DNA from: Candidatus Pelagibacterales bacterium
Lineage (GTDB): Bacteria > Pseudomonadota > Alphaproteobacteria > TMED109
DNA: 37,450 nt
Reading direction: 5' to 3'
Assembly: GCA_002720535.1 (NCBI GenBank)
Contig: PBIU01000005.1
Location: 48,385 to 85,834 of the forward strand
The translations under genes were made by a program, and so were the position numbers. Below, one piece after another: positions 1 to 8,940 of this stretch; position 1 is the stretch's first letter, and each line of letters opens with the position of its first letter. Under the pieces are notes generated by a model. The model was not told the origin of the DNA and did not search any database. It saw nothing but the letters and a program-made list of their open reading frames with translations.

Positions 1-102
1 TTATTAAAAACAAAATATGGTAACTTATTATTTCCTACATATAAGGAAGGATTAAAATCCATATACCATAATTATGAAATGCAATCTTGGTATAAAGATT
101 GA
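1..102 (+). CDS. 3' end of an unidentified gene (5' truncated by window)
   Basis: Frame 1 is open from the first base to a TGA at 100-102, giving a 33-residue C-terminal tail that ends in the residues MQSWYKD. Its composition looks protein-like (LLFPTYKEGLKSI and similar) but the fragment is too short to assign to a family. The last 31 bases overlap the 3' end of the minus-strand hydrolase, so the two genes would be convergent. It could be a chance open frame, because AT-rich non-coding DNA usually carries stops sooner but not always. Confidence 0.45.
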   Translation, partial: LLKTKYGNLLFPTYKEGLKSIYHNYEMQSWYKD

Positions 103-830
103 ACTATTATTAAGATTTTTTTTAATTGTTTTTCATTAGAAAGTCTATGATCCCCATTTTTTATAATAATAAGCTCTGAATTTTCATTATTATTTTTTTT
201 GAAGACCTTTAAGCTTTCTTTCCAGCTAACCGATTTATCTTTATCTCCATGAATAAGTTTTAAAGGTAAAGAAAATATATTTTTTTTATTAGTTAATATT
301 AGGTTCTTATTCCCTTGTTCAATATTATTTTTTGTTATTATATAACCATTAGAATCGTACTCTGATGGTATTTTGGTAAATCCTTTTTTAAGAATTTCAT
401 TTTTTTGTGTTTTATTTAATTCTTTTTCCCATAATCTCGCAGTAAAATCTGGAGCTGCAGCAATAGTTACTAACCCTTTAATTTTTGTTGGATTCATTAA
501 ACTTATTTTTAAAGCAATCCATCCTCCCATACTTGAACCTATAATTATTTGAGGCTTTGATGGTATTTTATTTAGTATTTCTAATGCATCCTCAATCCAT
601 TCTTGTATAGAAGTATTTATAAACTTTTCAGAAGATTTTCCATGACCAGAATAATCAAATAAAGTACATTCATATTGATTTTTTTTACACCACTCAAATA
701 TATGTTGAGCTTTACTACCAGTCATATCTGAACAAAAACCACTAAAAAACATAAAGCCAATCTGAGATTTACCTTTATAATATTGGTATGCAATTTTTCT
801 ATTATGGCTTGTATGTAATATTTTATGCAT
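72..830 (-). CDS. alpha/beta hydrolase
   Basis: A 252-residue single-domain alpha/beta hydrolase, probably cytoplasmic, since no signal peptide is visible. The nucleophile elbow is GSSMGG with Ser100. The acid is in HGDKD (Asp196 or Asp198) and the catalytic His228 is in GDH. An oxyanion-hole-like GF(C)SDM segment sits near residue 31. The closest overall style is the YqiA/proline-iminopeptidase-like esterases, but the substrate cannot be read from sequence. ATG at 830 is chosen because no coding-like sequence precedes it. The gene is divergent from the GT4 gene at 892. Hydrolases of this kind are often found near infC in alphaproteobacteria (family knowledge). Confidence 0.85.
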   Translation of the reverse strand: MHKILHTSHNRKIAYQYYKGKSQIGFMFFSGFCSDMTGSKAQHIFEWCKKNQYECTLFDYSGHGKSSEKFINTSIQEWIEDALEILNKIPSKPQIIIGSSMGGWIALKISLMNPTKIKGLVTIAAAPDFTARLWEKELNKTQKNEILKKGFTKIPSEYDSNGYIITKNNIEQGNKNLILTNKKNIFSLPLKLIHGDKDKSVSWKESLKVFKKNNNENSELIIIKNGDHRLSNEKQLKKILIIVQSLYQDCIS

Positions 831-891
831 TAAAGTAATCTCATTATTATTAATTTTATAAATTGAAGTGAATATATTTTGAAAGAATTTT

Positions 892-2055
892 ATGACTGTA
901 GATATAAAAAATTATAGAATTTTGCAAGTTTTACCTCATTTAAATAGTGGTGGACTAGTCTCAGGCGCAATAGAAATTTCTAACGCTTTGCAGAAATCAG
1001 GTCATATTTCTTATGTTGCTTCAAATGGTGGAAGAAGAGAACGAGAGATTATTAGAGAAGGCGGTATAGTACTTCTGCTGCCTCTGGCTAGTAAAAACCC
1101 TATTACAATATTTAGAAATATTTATAGACTATCTAAAATAATTCAGAAAAATAAAATAGATATTATTCATGCTAGGAGCAGAGCTCCAGCTTGGAGTGCC
1201 TATTTTGCAGCAAAAAAAATGAATATTCCTTTTATTACTACCTTTCATGGCACATATTCCATAAAAGGAAAATGGAAAAAAAAATATAATAGTGTAATGA
1301 CTAAAGGTGATAAGGTTATAGCTATAAGTAATTTTATTAAAAAACATATTCTAAATAACTATAATATTAACCATCAAAAAGTAGTTACTATCCATCGAGG
1401 AATTAATCTTGATACTTTTAACCATTTAGAAGTTTCTGATGAAAGATTAATTTCTTTTTGTAAAAAGTTTAACATACCTGAAGATAATTTTGTTATTTTA
1501 TTACCTGGAAGAATAACTAGATGGAAGGGGCATAAAACTCTCATTGAAGCGGTTGCTATGCTTGGAAGAGAAGATATTGTTTGTCTATTTGTTGGAGATA
1601 TTCAAGGACGAAATAAGTATTATAATGAATTAAATTCACTTATAGATAAATTAGGCCTGACCAATAATTTTAGAATTATTGAAAATCAAATTGATATGGC
1701 TGCAATATATAAATTAGCAGATGTCGTAATTTCTGCATCGACTGACCCTGAAGCTTTTGGGAGAGTAGTTGCTGAAGCACAGGCAATGGGTAGACCAACA
1801 GTAGCAGTTAATCATGGAGGTGGACCAGAAATTATTATAAATAATGTTACTGGATGGTTATTTAAATCAGGAGATGCAATTGATTTGTCAGACAAAATAC
1901 TTAAAGCGATAGATTTGGATGACTTGGAAAGGAAAAATATGGCCTCTAAAGCTATAGAAAGAACCTCATTAAATTTTAATAATGATACAATGTGTTTTAA
2001 AACATTAGAAATTTATTCAGATTTAATAAATAGAAATATTAAAAATGAAAAATAA
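892..2055 (+). CDS. glycosyltransferase family 4 (GT-B)
   Basis: A 387-residue GT-B glycosyltransferase that probably adds a sugar to a lipopolysaccharide core or other lipid-linked glycan at the inner face of the cytoplasmic membrane. The N-terminal donor/acceptor domain starts with LQVLPHLNSGG, the usual glycine-rich loop of GT4 enzymes. The C-terminal domain has the family signature E-x7-E in EAFGRVVAEAQAMGRP (about residues 286-301), followed by the G-GG-P-E motif. The last 11 bases overlap the GT9 gene, so the two are translationally coupled. Sugar specificity is unknown. Confidence 0.9.
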   Translation: MTVDIKNYRILQVLPHLNSGGLVSGAIEISNALQKSGHISYVASNGGRREREIIREGGIVLLLPLASKNPITIFRNIYRLSKIIQKNKIDIIHARSRAPAWSAYFAAKKMNIPFITTFHGTYSIKGKWKKKYNSVMTKGDKVIAISNFIKKHILNNYNINHQKVVTIHRGINLDTFNHLEVSDERLISFCKKFNIPEDNFVILLPGRITRWKGHKTLIEAVAMLGREDIVCLFVGDIQGRNKYYNELNSLIDKLGLTNNFRIIENQIDMAAIYKLADVVISASTDPEAFGRVVAEAQAMGRPTVAVNHGGGPEIIINNVTGWLFKSGDAIDLSDKILKAIDLDDLERKNMASKAIERTSLNFNNDTMCFKTLEIYSDLINRNIKNEK

Positions 2056-2998
2056 TATTTTAGTTATTAAACATGGAGCCTTAGGCGATATAATTCTTGC
2101 TGGTTCTGCTATGCAAGCTATAAGAAATTATCATAAAAATGATAATATTATTTGTCTTACTACAATTAAATTCGAAGGCTTATTAAAGAGCTCACCTTGG
2201 TTTGACTTGGTTTTGATTGACCCTAAGCCAAAGTGGAGGGATTTAAAAGATTGGAATATATTAAGAAAATTTTTTATAAAATATAAATTTACAAATATTT
2301 ATGATCTTCAAACTTCTCATAGATCTAATTTATATTTTTTCTTATTTTGTTTTTTAAAAAAATCTCATTGGTCCGGAATAGCCTTAGGAAGTAAATATAG
2401 ACATAGTAATAAGAATAGAAAATTTATGCATACAATTGATAGGCAAAAGGATCAATTAAAATTAGCAGGGATTCAATATGATTTTTTGCCAGATTGGAGA
2501 TGGTTAGCAGATAATTATGATAATAGAAGTATATTGCCAAAAGATAAATTCATAATCATTGTGTCTGGTGCTGCTAAACATAGAAAAAATAAGAAATGGT
2601 CTGCAGAAAGTTATGCATATTTAATTGAATATCTATCAAATATTGGAATTAAATCTATTTTAATAGGAGGTAATGAAGAGTTTAAAAATATAAATAATAT
2701 CATTACAAAAGTTAGTCATTCTGTAAAAAACAAACCCTTAAATTATGCGGGAAAAACTTCTTTTAAGGATATAGTTTTTTTGAGCAAATATGCAATGTGC
2801 GCTATTGGAAATGATACGGGCCCTATGCATTTATTAGCTACGTGTCGTTTAAATTTAATAGTTTTATTTGGAGCTGGTTCTAATCCAGATTTATGTGCAC
2901 CATTAGGAAAAAATGTTCATATACTTCATAAAGATATTATTAGCGATATTAAAGCTGAGGAAGTATTTAAAATATTGAAAAATATAGGAATAGATTGA
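2045..2998 (+). CDS. glycosyltransferase family 9 (heptosyltransferase-like)
   Basis: A 317-residue member of GT9, the family of LPS heptosyltransferases (WaaC/WaaF/WaaQ). The N-terminus has the typical ILVIKHGALGDIILAGSAM segment, in which the family has RxGALGD. The C-terminal domain has IGNDTGPMHLLATC, the nucleotide-sugar site of the family. The length is normal to slightly short. It overlaps the GT4 gene by 11 bases and ends 123 bases before infC. It probably acts in LPS core assembly; whether the donor is ADP-heptose is not shown by the sequence. Confidence 0.88.
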   Translation: MKNNILVIKHGALGDIILAGSAMQAIRNYHKNDNIICLTTIKFEGLLKSSPWFDLVLIDPKPKWRDLKDWNILRKFFIKYKFTNIYDLQTSHRSNLYFFLFCFLKKSHWSGIALGSKYRHSNKNRKFMHTIDRQKDQLKLAGIQYDFLPDWRWLADNYDNRSILPKDKFIIIVSGAAKHRKNKKWSAESYAYLIEYLSNIGIKSILIGGNEEFKNINNIITKVSHSVKNKPLNYAGKTSFKDIVFLSKYAMCAIGNDTGPMHLLATCRLNLIVLFGAGSNPDLCAPLGKNVHILHKDIISDIKAEEVFKILKNIGID

Positions 2999-3107
2999 AA
3001 ATTTTATAAAATAATATATAGATAGATTGAATATAGATATTTTTAATAAATTTTAATTTGTTTTTATTTTATAAATATGTATTTTTTTAATAATATTATA
3101 ATAATAT

Positions 3108-3124
3108 AGAGGAGCAGAAGTATA
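3108..3124 (+). promoter_or_regulatory. infC ribosome binding site and ATA start codon
   Basis: A strong Shine-Dalgarno sequence AGAGGAG at 3108-3114 is placed 7 bases before ATA at 3122, in frame with the IF3 coding sequence. No ATG, GTG or TTG occurs in this frame until ATG 3227, which would delete the IF3 N-terminus. Initiation at AUU or AUA is a known feature of infC and lets IF3 repress its own translation. Confidence 0.85.
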
Positions 3125-3718
3125 AATAAAAAAAATAGTAAACAAAATTCCTTTTCTGAAGATTTACACAAAATAAATAATCAAATTACTACAGATCCTA
3201 TAAGAGTTATAGATAGTGAAGGAGCAATGCTAGGTATATTACCTTTAAGAGAAGCAATAGAAAAAGCTGAAGATTTAGGTTTAGACTTAGTAGAAGTATC
3301 TCCTAATGCAAAGCCGCCGGTTTGCAAGATAATTGAATATGGTAAATTTAAGTATGCAGCACAGAAAAAAGCTGCAGAAGCTAGAAAAAAGCAAAAAACC
3401 GTTGAAGTTAAGGAAATAAAATTTAGACCAAATATCGATACAAATGACTATGAAATCAAGATGAGAAGTGTAAGAAAATTTATAAATGCGGGCGATAAGG
3501 TTAAAATTACTATGCGTTTTAGAGGTAGAGAAATGACTCACCAAGATATAGGTGTAAAAGTATTAAGACGCATAAGAGAAGACCTAGATACTATTGTGAA
3601 AATTGAACAATTTCCTAAGTTAGAGGGAAGGCAAATGGTACAAGTTTTCGCTCCTAATATTTCAGAAAAAGTAAATACTAAAAGCGAGAAAAGAATATTA
3701 TCAGATAAAGAACAATAA
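3122..3718 (+). CDS. infC: translation initiation factor IF-3
   Basis: IF-3 binds the 30S subunit, blocks premature 50S joining and proofreads the start codon and initiator tRNA. With the ATA start at 3122 the protein is 198 residues, normal for the family. The N-domain contains IRVIDSEGAMLGILPLREAI and the conserved DLVEVSPNAKPPVCKI, followed by YGKFKYAAQKKAAEARKKQK (the linker helix). The C-domain contains EIKFRPNIDTNDYEIKMR and MRFRGREMTH. The first ATG (3227) would remove about 35 conserved residues, so it is not the start. It is the first gene of infC-rpmI-rplT, followed by pheST. Confidence 0.97.
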   Translation: MNKKNSKQNSFSEDLHKINNQITTDPIRVIDSEGAMLGILPLREAIEKAEDLGLDLVEVSPNAKPPVCKIIEYGKFKYAAQKKAAEARKKQKTVEVKEIKFRPNIDTNDYEIKMRSVRKFINAGDKVKITMRFRGREMTHQDIGVKVLRRIREDLDTIVKIEQFPKLEGRQMVQVFAPNISEKVNTKSEKRILSDKEQ

Positions 3719-3743
3719 TACTTGTAAATTCTTTTTTTATAAC

Positions 3744-3772
3744 TTGCATATTTTTCTATAGATATATATATA
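3744..3772 (+). promoter_or_regulatory. possible promoter upstream of rpmI
   Basis: TTGCAT at 3744-3749 is followed after 17 bases by TATATA at 3767-3772, which would place transcription start near 3779 in the infC-rpmI gap. The region is so AT-rich that chance matches are common. A small CCTC/GAGG hairpin with loop (3775-3790) follows. An internal promoter before rpmI would be consistent with infC operons elsewhere, but this is only a sequence match. Confidence 0.3.
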
Positions 3773-3810
3773 GAACCTCTAAATATTGAGGATTTTATGA
3801 GGAATATATA

Positions 3811-4014
3811 ATGCCTAAGATTAAAACAAAAAGTGGTGCAAAAAAGCGATTTAGTTTAACAAGCTCTGGAAAGGTTAAAATGAATCAAGCTGGAAAAAGG
3901 CATGGTATGATAAAGAGAACAACAAAATTTATTAGAAATGCTAGAGGATCTACTGTTATGGTGGATGCAGATGCTAAAATAGTAAAAAAGAATTTTTTAA
4001 GAAATAGTTTATAA
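3811..4014 (+). CDS. rpmI: 50S ribosomal protein L35
   Basis: A 67-residue, very basic protein that begins [13 protein letters not shown] and carries [12 protein letters not shown], both standard for bL35. The length matches the family. ATG is preceded by GAGGAAT. It lies between infC and rplT as in most bacteria and is presumably co-translated with rplT 26 bases downstream. Confidence 0.97.
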   Translation: MPKIKTKSGAKKRFSLTSSGKVKMNQAGKRHGMIKRTTKFIRNARGSTVMVDADAKIVKKNFLRNSL

Positions 4015-4039
4015 GAAATAATTATGAAGAGGAATTACA

Positions 4040-4390
4040 ATGTCTAGAGTTAAACGCGGAGTTACTGCTCACAGTAGACATCTTAAAGTAATAAAAGCTG
4101 CAAAAGGTTCTAGGGGTAGACAAAAAAATACTTTCCGTGCCGCTATACAAAGAGTTGAAAAAAGTGGTCAATATGCTTATAGAGACCGAAAAGCTAAAAA
4201 AAGAACTTTTAGAGGTTTATGGATACAAAGAATCAATGCAGCTGCAAGAGAACTTGGTATGACATATGGTGTATTAATTAATAGATTAAATACTGCAGGT
4301 TTTGATATTAATAGAAAAATGTTAGCTGATCTTGCAGTAAGAGAACCAGATTCTTTTAAATCTATTGTTGAAAAAGTAAAAAACTCTTAA
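4040..4390 (+). CDS. rplT: 50S ribosomal protein L20
   Basis: A 116-residue bL20. It begins [22 protein letters not shown] and contains [24 protein letters not shown], the 23S rRNA-binding parts of the family, and a C-terminal globular part ending near [11 protein letters not shown]20 assembles early in the 50S subunit, and in some bacteria it represses the rpmI-rplT mRNA. An AGAGGAAT ribosome site precedes the ATG. I did not find a convincing L20-binding pseudoknot by eye. Confidence 0.97.
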   Translation: MSRVKRGVTAHSRHLKVIKAAKGSRGRQKNTFRAAIQRVEKSGQYAYRDRKAKKRTFRGLWIQRINAAARELGMTYGVLINRLNTAGFDINRKMLADLAVREPDSFKSIVEKVKNS

Positions 4391-4513
4391 TTTTAACTAT
4401 AAAATTTTGGTTTTTTTATAATCTTAAATTATAATAATTTTCATGTTTAAAAGTAAAATAATTTCTTCACTTTGATATGTGTATGTCTATTAAATGAAAG
4501 AGCTTAGGTTGTA

Positions 4514-5596
4514 ATGTCTGATACTAAAGAAATAGAAGATAAAATACTTAGTGAGATATCTAAAATAAAATCATTAAAAGAACTTCAAGAAATTAAAATA
4601 CAAGAATTAGGAAAGAAAGGACGTGTTTCTATCCTAATGAGGTCTTTGTCTGATGTAAGTAGCGAAGAAAAAAAAATTTTGGGCAAGAGCTATAATGAAT
4701 TACGAGTTAATATATTGAAGGCATTTGAATCTAAAGAGCTCGAAATTAGAGATGCAGATATTCTTAATAGAATAGAAATTGAAAAGCTTGATGTTACTCT
4801 TCCAGTAAGACCGGGAAATGATAATGATGAAGGTAAAATTCATCCTATAAGTAGAACAATTGATAATATTATAGATATATTCTCAAATTTTAATTTTACA
4901 GTTGAAACTGGTCCAGATATTGAAAATGATTTTCACAATTTCACAGCATTAAATATTCCAGATGATCACCCTGCTAGACAAGACCATGATACATTTTATA
5001 TTTCTAATCAAGATAATCAAGAGAGAAAACTATTAAGAACACATACTTCTCCAGTGCAAATAAGAACAATGATAAATAAAAAACCTCCAATAAGAATTAT
5101 TGCTCCAGGTAGAACTTTTAGATGTGATGATGATGCAACTCACTCGCCTATGTTTCATCAAATAGAAGGTTTAGTTATTGATAAAAATATTAATATGGGG
5201 CATTTAAAAGGCCTATTAAGGGCTTTTTGTGAAGAATTTTTTGAAGTTAGTAATTTACCAATTAGGTTTAGGCCTTCTTTTTTCCCTTTTACAGAGCCAA
5301 GTGCAGAAATAGATATAGGTTATAATAAAATAGGTAACTCTATTAAGATAGGGCAAGGATCAGATTGGTTAGAAGTAATGGGTTGCGGAATGGTACATCC
5401 TAATGTGTTTGTTAATTGTAATTTAGATCCAGAAGAATGGCAAGGGTTTGCTTTTGGGCTAGGGGTAGAGAGATTTGCTATGTTAAAATATGGAATATCT
5501 GATTTGAGAAACTTTTATGAAGGCGATATTCGATGGTTGAATCATTATGGTTTTAGTACAACAAATAGTCCCAATTTTGATTTTAAGGAGGATTAG
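4514..5596 (+). CDS. pheS: phenylalanyl-tRNA synthetase alpha subunit
   Basis: A 360-residue class II synthetase catalytic subunit that forms an alpha2-beta2 enzyme with PheT and charges tRNA-Phe. The N-terminal 100 residues are the helical tRNA-binding arm. The catalytic core has the motif 1 region (HPISRTID... VETGPDIENDFHNF), motif 2 with FRCDDDATHSPMFHQIEG, and motif 3 with GLGVERFAMLKYGISDLR near the C-terminus. The length is normal. It is separated from rplT by 123 bases with no clear terminator, and from pheT by 3 bases. Confidence 0.97.
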   Translation: MSDTKEIEDKILSEISKIKSLKELQEIKIQELGKKGRVSILMRSLSDVSSEEKKILGKSYNELRVNILKAFESKELEIRDADILNRIEIEKLDVTLPVRPGNDNDEGKIHPISRTIDNIIDIFSNFNFTVETGPDIENDFHNFTALNIPDDHPARQDHDTFYISNQDNQERKLLRTHTSPVQIRTMINKKPPIRIIAPGRTFRCDDDATHSPMFHQIEGLVIDKNINMGHLKGLLRAFCEEFFEVSNLPIRFRPSFFPFTEPSAEIDIGYNKIGNSIKIGQGSDWLEVMGCGMVHPNVFVNCNLDPEEWQGFAFGLGVERFAMLKYGISDLRNFYEGDIRWLNHYGFSTTNSPNFDFKED

Positions 5597-5602
5597 GCAT
5601 TG
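5585..5602 (+). promoter_or_regulatory. pheT ribosome binding site and TTG start
   Basis: AAGGAGG at 5585-5591 lies inside the last codons of pheS and 8 bases before TTG 5600. This decides for a TTG start, which gives the expected N-terminus [12 protein letters not shown] of PheT. Confidence 0.85.
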
Positions 5603-8008
5603 AAGTTTTCTTTATCATGGATTTCTGAGCATATAAAGTTTATCCCTGATATAACTGCTGAGATTATAGGCAATAGTTTAACAAACCTAGGGCTAGAAGT
5701 AGAGTCAATTTATAATCCTGCAGATAAGTTAAAAGATTTTATTATTGCTGAAATTATTGAGGTTAATTCCCATCCTAATGCAGATAAATTAAGTATATGT
5801 AAGGTAGATTTAGGTAAAAAAATAGTTTCAGTAGTCTGCGGTGCGAAAAATGTAAGAAAAAGTCTTAAGGTAGTATTCGCGCCTTTAGGTGTTACTATTC
5901 CATCTAGTGGTTTAGTTTTAAAAAAGAAAGAAATTAGGGGCTATACAGGAGAGGGCATGTTATGTTCTGCTGAAGAATTATGTCTTGAAGAAGATAGTGA
6001 TGGTATAATTGAGCTTTCAAATGATGCTCCAAAAGGACATAGCTATTCAGACTGGTCAGGTATCTCTGATCCAATTTTTGAAATTGGATTAACTCCAAAT
6101 AGAGGAGATTGTACAAGTGTAAAAGGTATTGCAAGAGAACTTGCAGTTATTGGATTAGGTGTACTAAAAGATAGTGGTAAAACTAAAATTAATGGAAGTT
6201 TTAAATCACCAATTAATTGGAATATAAAATTAGATCAAGAAAATGAAAATGCCTGTACTTATGTTACAGGAAGATATTTTAAAGGTTTAAAAAATATTGA
6301 AAGCCCAAATTGGTTAAAAAATCGATTAAATTCAATTGGTTTAAAGCCTATTTCTGCATTAGTAGATTTAACAAATTTTTTGACTTTTGATTTAGGGCGC
6401 CCCCTACATGTTTTTGACGCTAATAAATTAGATGGAAATTTATGTATTAGAATGGCAAATAAAGGGGAGAAAATAAAAGCTCTAGATAATAAGTATTATA
6501 ATTTAAATAATAATATATTAATTATCGCAGATGATTCCTCACCTGTTTCTATTGCTGGAGTTATGGGTGGAGAAGAGAGTTCATGTGATGAAAATACTAC
6601 AGAAGTATTTTTAGAGTCTGCTTATTTTTCTTCACGTAGTGTAGCAGCATCTGGAAGAAGTCTAAATATAATCTCTGATGCAAGGTATCGTTTTGAAAGA
6701 GGAGTGGATCCAAATTTTGTGGATGAAGGAATAAACATTATGACTAATTTAGTTTTAGAAATTTGTGGAGGAGAAGTAAGTCATGAGGTAAGTTCTGGAG
6801 ATAATAAATTTAAGAAAAAACAAATAGAATATGACTGCTCTAAAGTAAATAAAATTGGAGGAGTTAATATAGACAAAATAGATCAAATAAATATTTTAGA
6901 AAAACTAGGCTTTGAAATAGAAGATAAAAATCAAAAATTAAAAGTTAGTATTCCCTCATGGAGGCATGATATTGCACAAGAAGTAGATATAGTTGAAGAA
7001 CAATTGAGAATAAAAGGATATGATCAGCTTCAAGAAAAATCACTAGATAGTAATTACTCATTAAAGAATAAAATATTAAGTTTTGATGAGTATAGGAATA
7101 GAATAACTTCAGAAACTTTGGCAAAAAGAGGTTTGTATGAGTCAGTTACATTTTCTTTTTTATCCATGAAAGATTTCAAAATGTATTCAGAAAATATAAA
7201 ACCCTTAATATTAGATAATCCAATCTCTGAAGATTTGTCAGTAATGAGGCCTTCTTTATTGCCAAATTTAATAAATAATTTTATTAAAAATAATAATAAA
7301 GGACTTAAAAATTATGGTCTTTATGAGGTAGGGGCAGTATATTTAGGAGATCAAGATAGAGATCAAGTTTTATCTTCTGCAGGCATTAGATCTGGAGGAA
7401 TTTTAGAGAGACATTGGGCCGTAAAGCAGAGAGAAGCAGATATATATGATGCTAAAAAAGATTTATATAATGTTTTAGAAGCTAATGGAATAAATTTAAA
7501 TAGTCTTAGCATAGTTGAAGATGTTCCAAAATGGTATCACCCAGGTAGGGCTGGCTCAATTAAATTGGGTAAGACTATATTAGGTTATTTTGGAGAATTA
7601 CATCCTAAGTATTCAGATATATATGGGATGAGGATTGTGTGTTTTGAACTTTTTCAAAATAGAATACCAAGAATAAATAAAAACAAATATAATAAAGAGC
7701 ATATTTCATACAGTTTGATGCCTTTAAAGAGAGATTTTGCTTTTTTAGCTGATATTAATACTTTATCTGAAGATATAATAAGCTCTATTAAAGACTCTTT
7801 AGATTCTTTTACTCATGTTAAATTATTAGAGATAAATTTATTTGATGTATATATGGATAAGGTATCTTCAACAAAACATAAATCTATTGCAGTAGAAATT
7901 ATTATACAACCTCTAGAAAAAACACTAAAAGATATTGAAATTTCAGATATTTCTAATGCTATTATAAATAATGTAAAAAAAGAAACCAATTCGGTATTAA
8001 GAAACTAG
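5600..8008 (+). CDS. pheT: phenylalanyl-tRNA synthetase beta subunit
   Basis: An 802-residue beta subunit of PheRS, normal length. Domains in order: the N-terminal hairpin; an OB-fold tRNA-binding domain around residues 40-150 ([22 protein letters not shown]); the B3/B4 editing domain ([21 protein letters not shown] and [20 protein letters not shown]); B5 ([25 protein letters not shown]); the catalytic-like module; and a C-terminal anticodon-binding domain ([13 protein letters not shown]). Its TAG stop ends in the first G of tRNA-Ser, so the two are almost certainly on one transcript. Confidence 0.97.
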   Translation: MKFSLSWISEHIKFIPDITAEIIGNSLTNLGLEVESIYNPADKLKDFIIAEIIEVNSHPNADKLSICKVDLGKKIVSVVCGAKNVRKSLKVVFAPLGVTIPSSGLVLKKKEIRGYTGEGMLCSAEELCLEEDSDGIIELSNDAPKGHSYSDWSGISDPIFEIGLTPNRGDCTSVKGIARELAVIGLGVLKDSGKTKINGSFKSPINWNIKLDQENENACTYVTGRYFKGLKNIESPNWLKNRLNSIGLKPISALVDLTNFLTFDLGRPLHVFDANKLDGNLCIRMANKGEKIKALDNKYYNLNNNILIIADDSSPVSIAGVMGGEESSCDENTTEVFLESAYFSSRSVAASGRSLNIISDARYRFERGVDPNFVDEGINIMTNLVLEICGGEVSHEVSSGDNKFKKKQIEYDCSKVNKIGGVNIDKIDQINILEKLGFEIEDKNQKLKVSIPSWRHDIAQEVDIVEEQLRIKGYDQLQEKSLDSNYSLKNKILSFDEYRNRITSETLAKRGLYESVTFSFLSMKDFKMYSENIKPLILDNPISEDLSVMRPSLLPNLINNFIKNNNKGLKNYGLYEVGAVYLGDQDRDQVLSSAGIRSGGILERHWAVKQREADIYDAKKDLYNVLEANGINLNSLSIVEDVPKWYHPGRAGSIKLGKTILGYFGELHPKYSDIYGMRIVCFELFQNRIPRINKNKYNKEHISYSLMPLKRDFAFLADINTLSEDIISSIKDSLDSFTHVKLLEINLFDVYMDKVSSTKHKSIAVEIIIQPLEKTLKDIEISDISNAIINNVKKETNSVLRN

Positions 8009-8097
8009 GAGGAGTGGCCGAGCGGTCGAAGGCGCACGCTTGGAAAGCGTGTATACAGGAAACTGTATCGTGGGTTCGAATCCCATCTCCTCCGCCA
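8008..8097 (+). tRNA. tRNA-Ser(GGA)
   Basis: A 90-base serine tRNA with encoded CCA. The acceptor stem GGAGGAG (8008-8014) pairs with CTCCTCC (8087-8093), followed by discriminator G and CCA. The anticodon stem CACGC/GCGTG encloses loop TTGGAAA with anticodon GGA, which reads UCC and UCU. A long variable arm (TATACAG GAAA CTGTAT) marks the serine class, and the T-loop is TTCGAAT. The 5' G is the last base of the pheT stop codon, so the 5' end must be released by RNase P from the pheT mRNA unless a promoter lies within pheT. Confidence 0.96.
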
Positions 8098-8170
8098 GTT
8101 GTACTTTTATATTAAGTATGGTTAAAAATATTTCTTTTATAAATATATTAAAGTATTTGAGAAGTTTACT

Positions 8171-8251
8171 TATAAATTACAGAAAAATTCAGATTATATT
8201 AATGGTCAAAATTTAGTAGTTGACGGCGGATGGAGCGCTAAAGGCTTATGA
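8171..8251 (+). pseudogene. 3' relic of a short-chain dehydrogenase (SDR)
   Basis: The frame ending at TGA 8249-8251 encodes SDYINGQNLVVDGGWSAKGL, the typical C-terminus of classical SDR oxidoreductases (YI-GQ-VVDGG). The frame is closed by TAA at 8123. Nothing resembling a Rossmann fold, a catalytic YxxxK or a start codon lies between the tRNA and this tail, so only the last 20 or so codons survive. Its stop overlaps the ATG of the SIS gene as ATGA, the classic operon join. This indicates that a full SDR gene once stood upstream and was deleted up to the tRNA. Confidence 0.75.
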
Positions 8252-8850
8252 GTAAATTAGAATTATATAATAATAAAACTTATTTTAATGAAGTTTCAAA
8301 ACAAATTTCACTTTTAACAGAAGAAATTGAAAAGATTGACCAGATTTCAAGATTAATTTTTAATGCCAATAAAGAAAAAAGAAAAATTTTAGTTGCAGGT
8401 AATGGAGGATCTTGTGCAGATGCGGAACATTTTGTAGGGGAATTGGTTTGTACTTTTTTAGATAGAAATAGAAGCGCTATATCTGCAATAAATTTATCCT
8501 CTAATAATGCAGCTATAACAGCTTGGTCTAATGATTTTAATTATGAAAGTTATTTAAAAAGACAGGTAGAAGCTTATGGTAATCTTGGAGATATTCTTAT
8601 ACTTCTATCTACTAGTGGTGGCAGTATAAAAAATAAACAATCTATGAACTTAATTCACGCATGTGATCAAGCAAATCATATGGGAATTAAAACTATTTCC
8701 CTGATTGGTAGAGATGGAGGAATATTAAAAGAGAAGTCTGATGATTATATTCTTATTAAATCTGATCAAACTTCAGTAATACAAGAGTGTCATATGTCTA
8801 TCCTTCATGCTATATGTAATAATTTAGATATTTTGATGAAACAAAACTAA
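8248..8850 (+). CDS. SIS-domain sugar-phosphate isomerase, GmhA-like
   Basis: A 200-residue SIS-fold protein close in pattern and length to phosphoheptose isomerase GmhA, which converts sedoheptulose-7-phosphate to D-glycero-heptose-7-phosphate for LPS or S-layer glycans. Visible motifs are GNGGSCADAEHFVGELV with His61 and Glu65 (the metal/catalytic pair of GmhA), the phosphate loop STSGGS (120-125), GRDGG, and the C-terminal QECHMSILHA with His182. The next genes make and activate a 3-deoxy-ulosonic acid-type sugar, so this enzyme may supply its aldose phosphate rather than LPS heptose. A second, unrelated GmhA elsewhere in the genome cannot be excluded. The start ATG overlaps the SDR relic stop. 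Confidence 0.85.
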   Translation: MSKLELYNNKTYFNEVSKQISLLTEEIEKIDQISRLIFNANKEKRKILVAGNGGSCADAEHFVGELVCTFLDRNRSAISAINLSSNNAAITAWSNDFNYESYLKRQVEAYGNLGDILILLSTSGGSIKNKQSMNLIHACDQANHMGIKTISLIGRDGGILKEKSDDYILIKSDQTSVIQECHMSILHAICNNLDILMKQN

Positions 8851-8861
8851 TTATTAATTTA

Positions 8862-8891
8862 TTGACGTTCATTATATGAACATGATATAAT
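8862..8891 (+). promoter_or_regulatory. promoter of the neuB-cupin operon
   Basis: TTGACG at 8862-8867 and a perfect TATAAT at 8886-8891 are separated by 18 bases, a near-consensus sigma-70 promoter. The predicted transcription start is near 8898, about 43 bases before the TTG start at 8941. A palindrome fills the spacer. Eighteen bases around the -35 box (taatttattgacgttcat, 8855-8872) are identical to those of the regulator promoter at 16344-16361. Confidence 0.8.
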
Positions 8892-8906
8892 GTTCATTAT
8901 GTGAAC
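8867..8906 (+). promoter_or_regulatory. tandem operator pair GTTCA-N5-TGAAC
   Basis: Two 15-base palindromes lie at 8867-8881 (GTTCATTATATGAAC) and 8892-8906 (GTTCATTATGTGAAC), with centres 25 bases apart. The first exactly fills the space between the -35 and -10 boxes; the second covers the predicted start point. This placement fits repression. The same pair with the same spacing stands before the winged-helix regulator gene (16356-16395), whose product is the natural candidate binder (inference). Confidence 0.8.
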
Positions 8907-8940
8907 ATGTAATAATTATATATTTTACTGGAGCAAATAA

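Noticed and set aside
3097-3102. TATAAT just before infC as a -10 box
   Set aside because: The start point would fall in the infC Shine-Dalgarno sequence and no matching -35 is seen; the region is nearly all A/T.
8071-8097. tRNA-Ser 3' end as an integrase attachment site
   Set aside because: No second copy of the tRNA 3' end and no integrase gene occur in the window, so site-specific integration is not supported.
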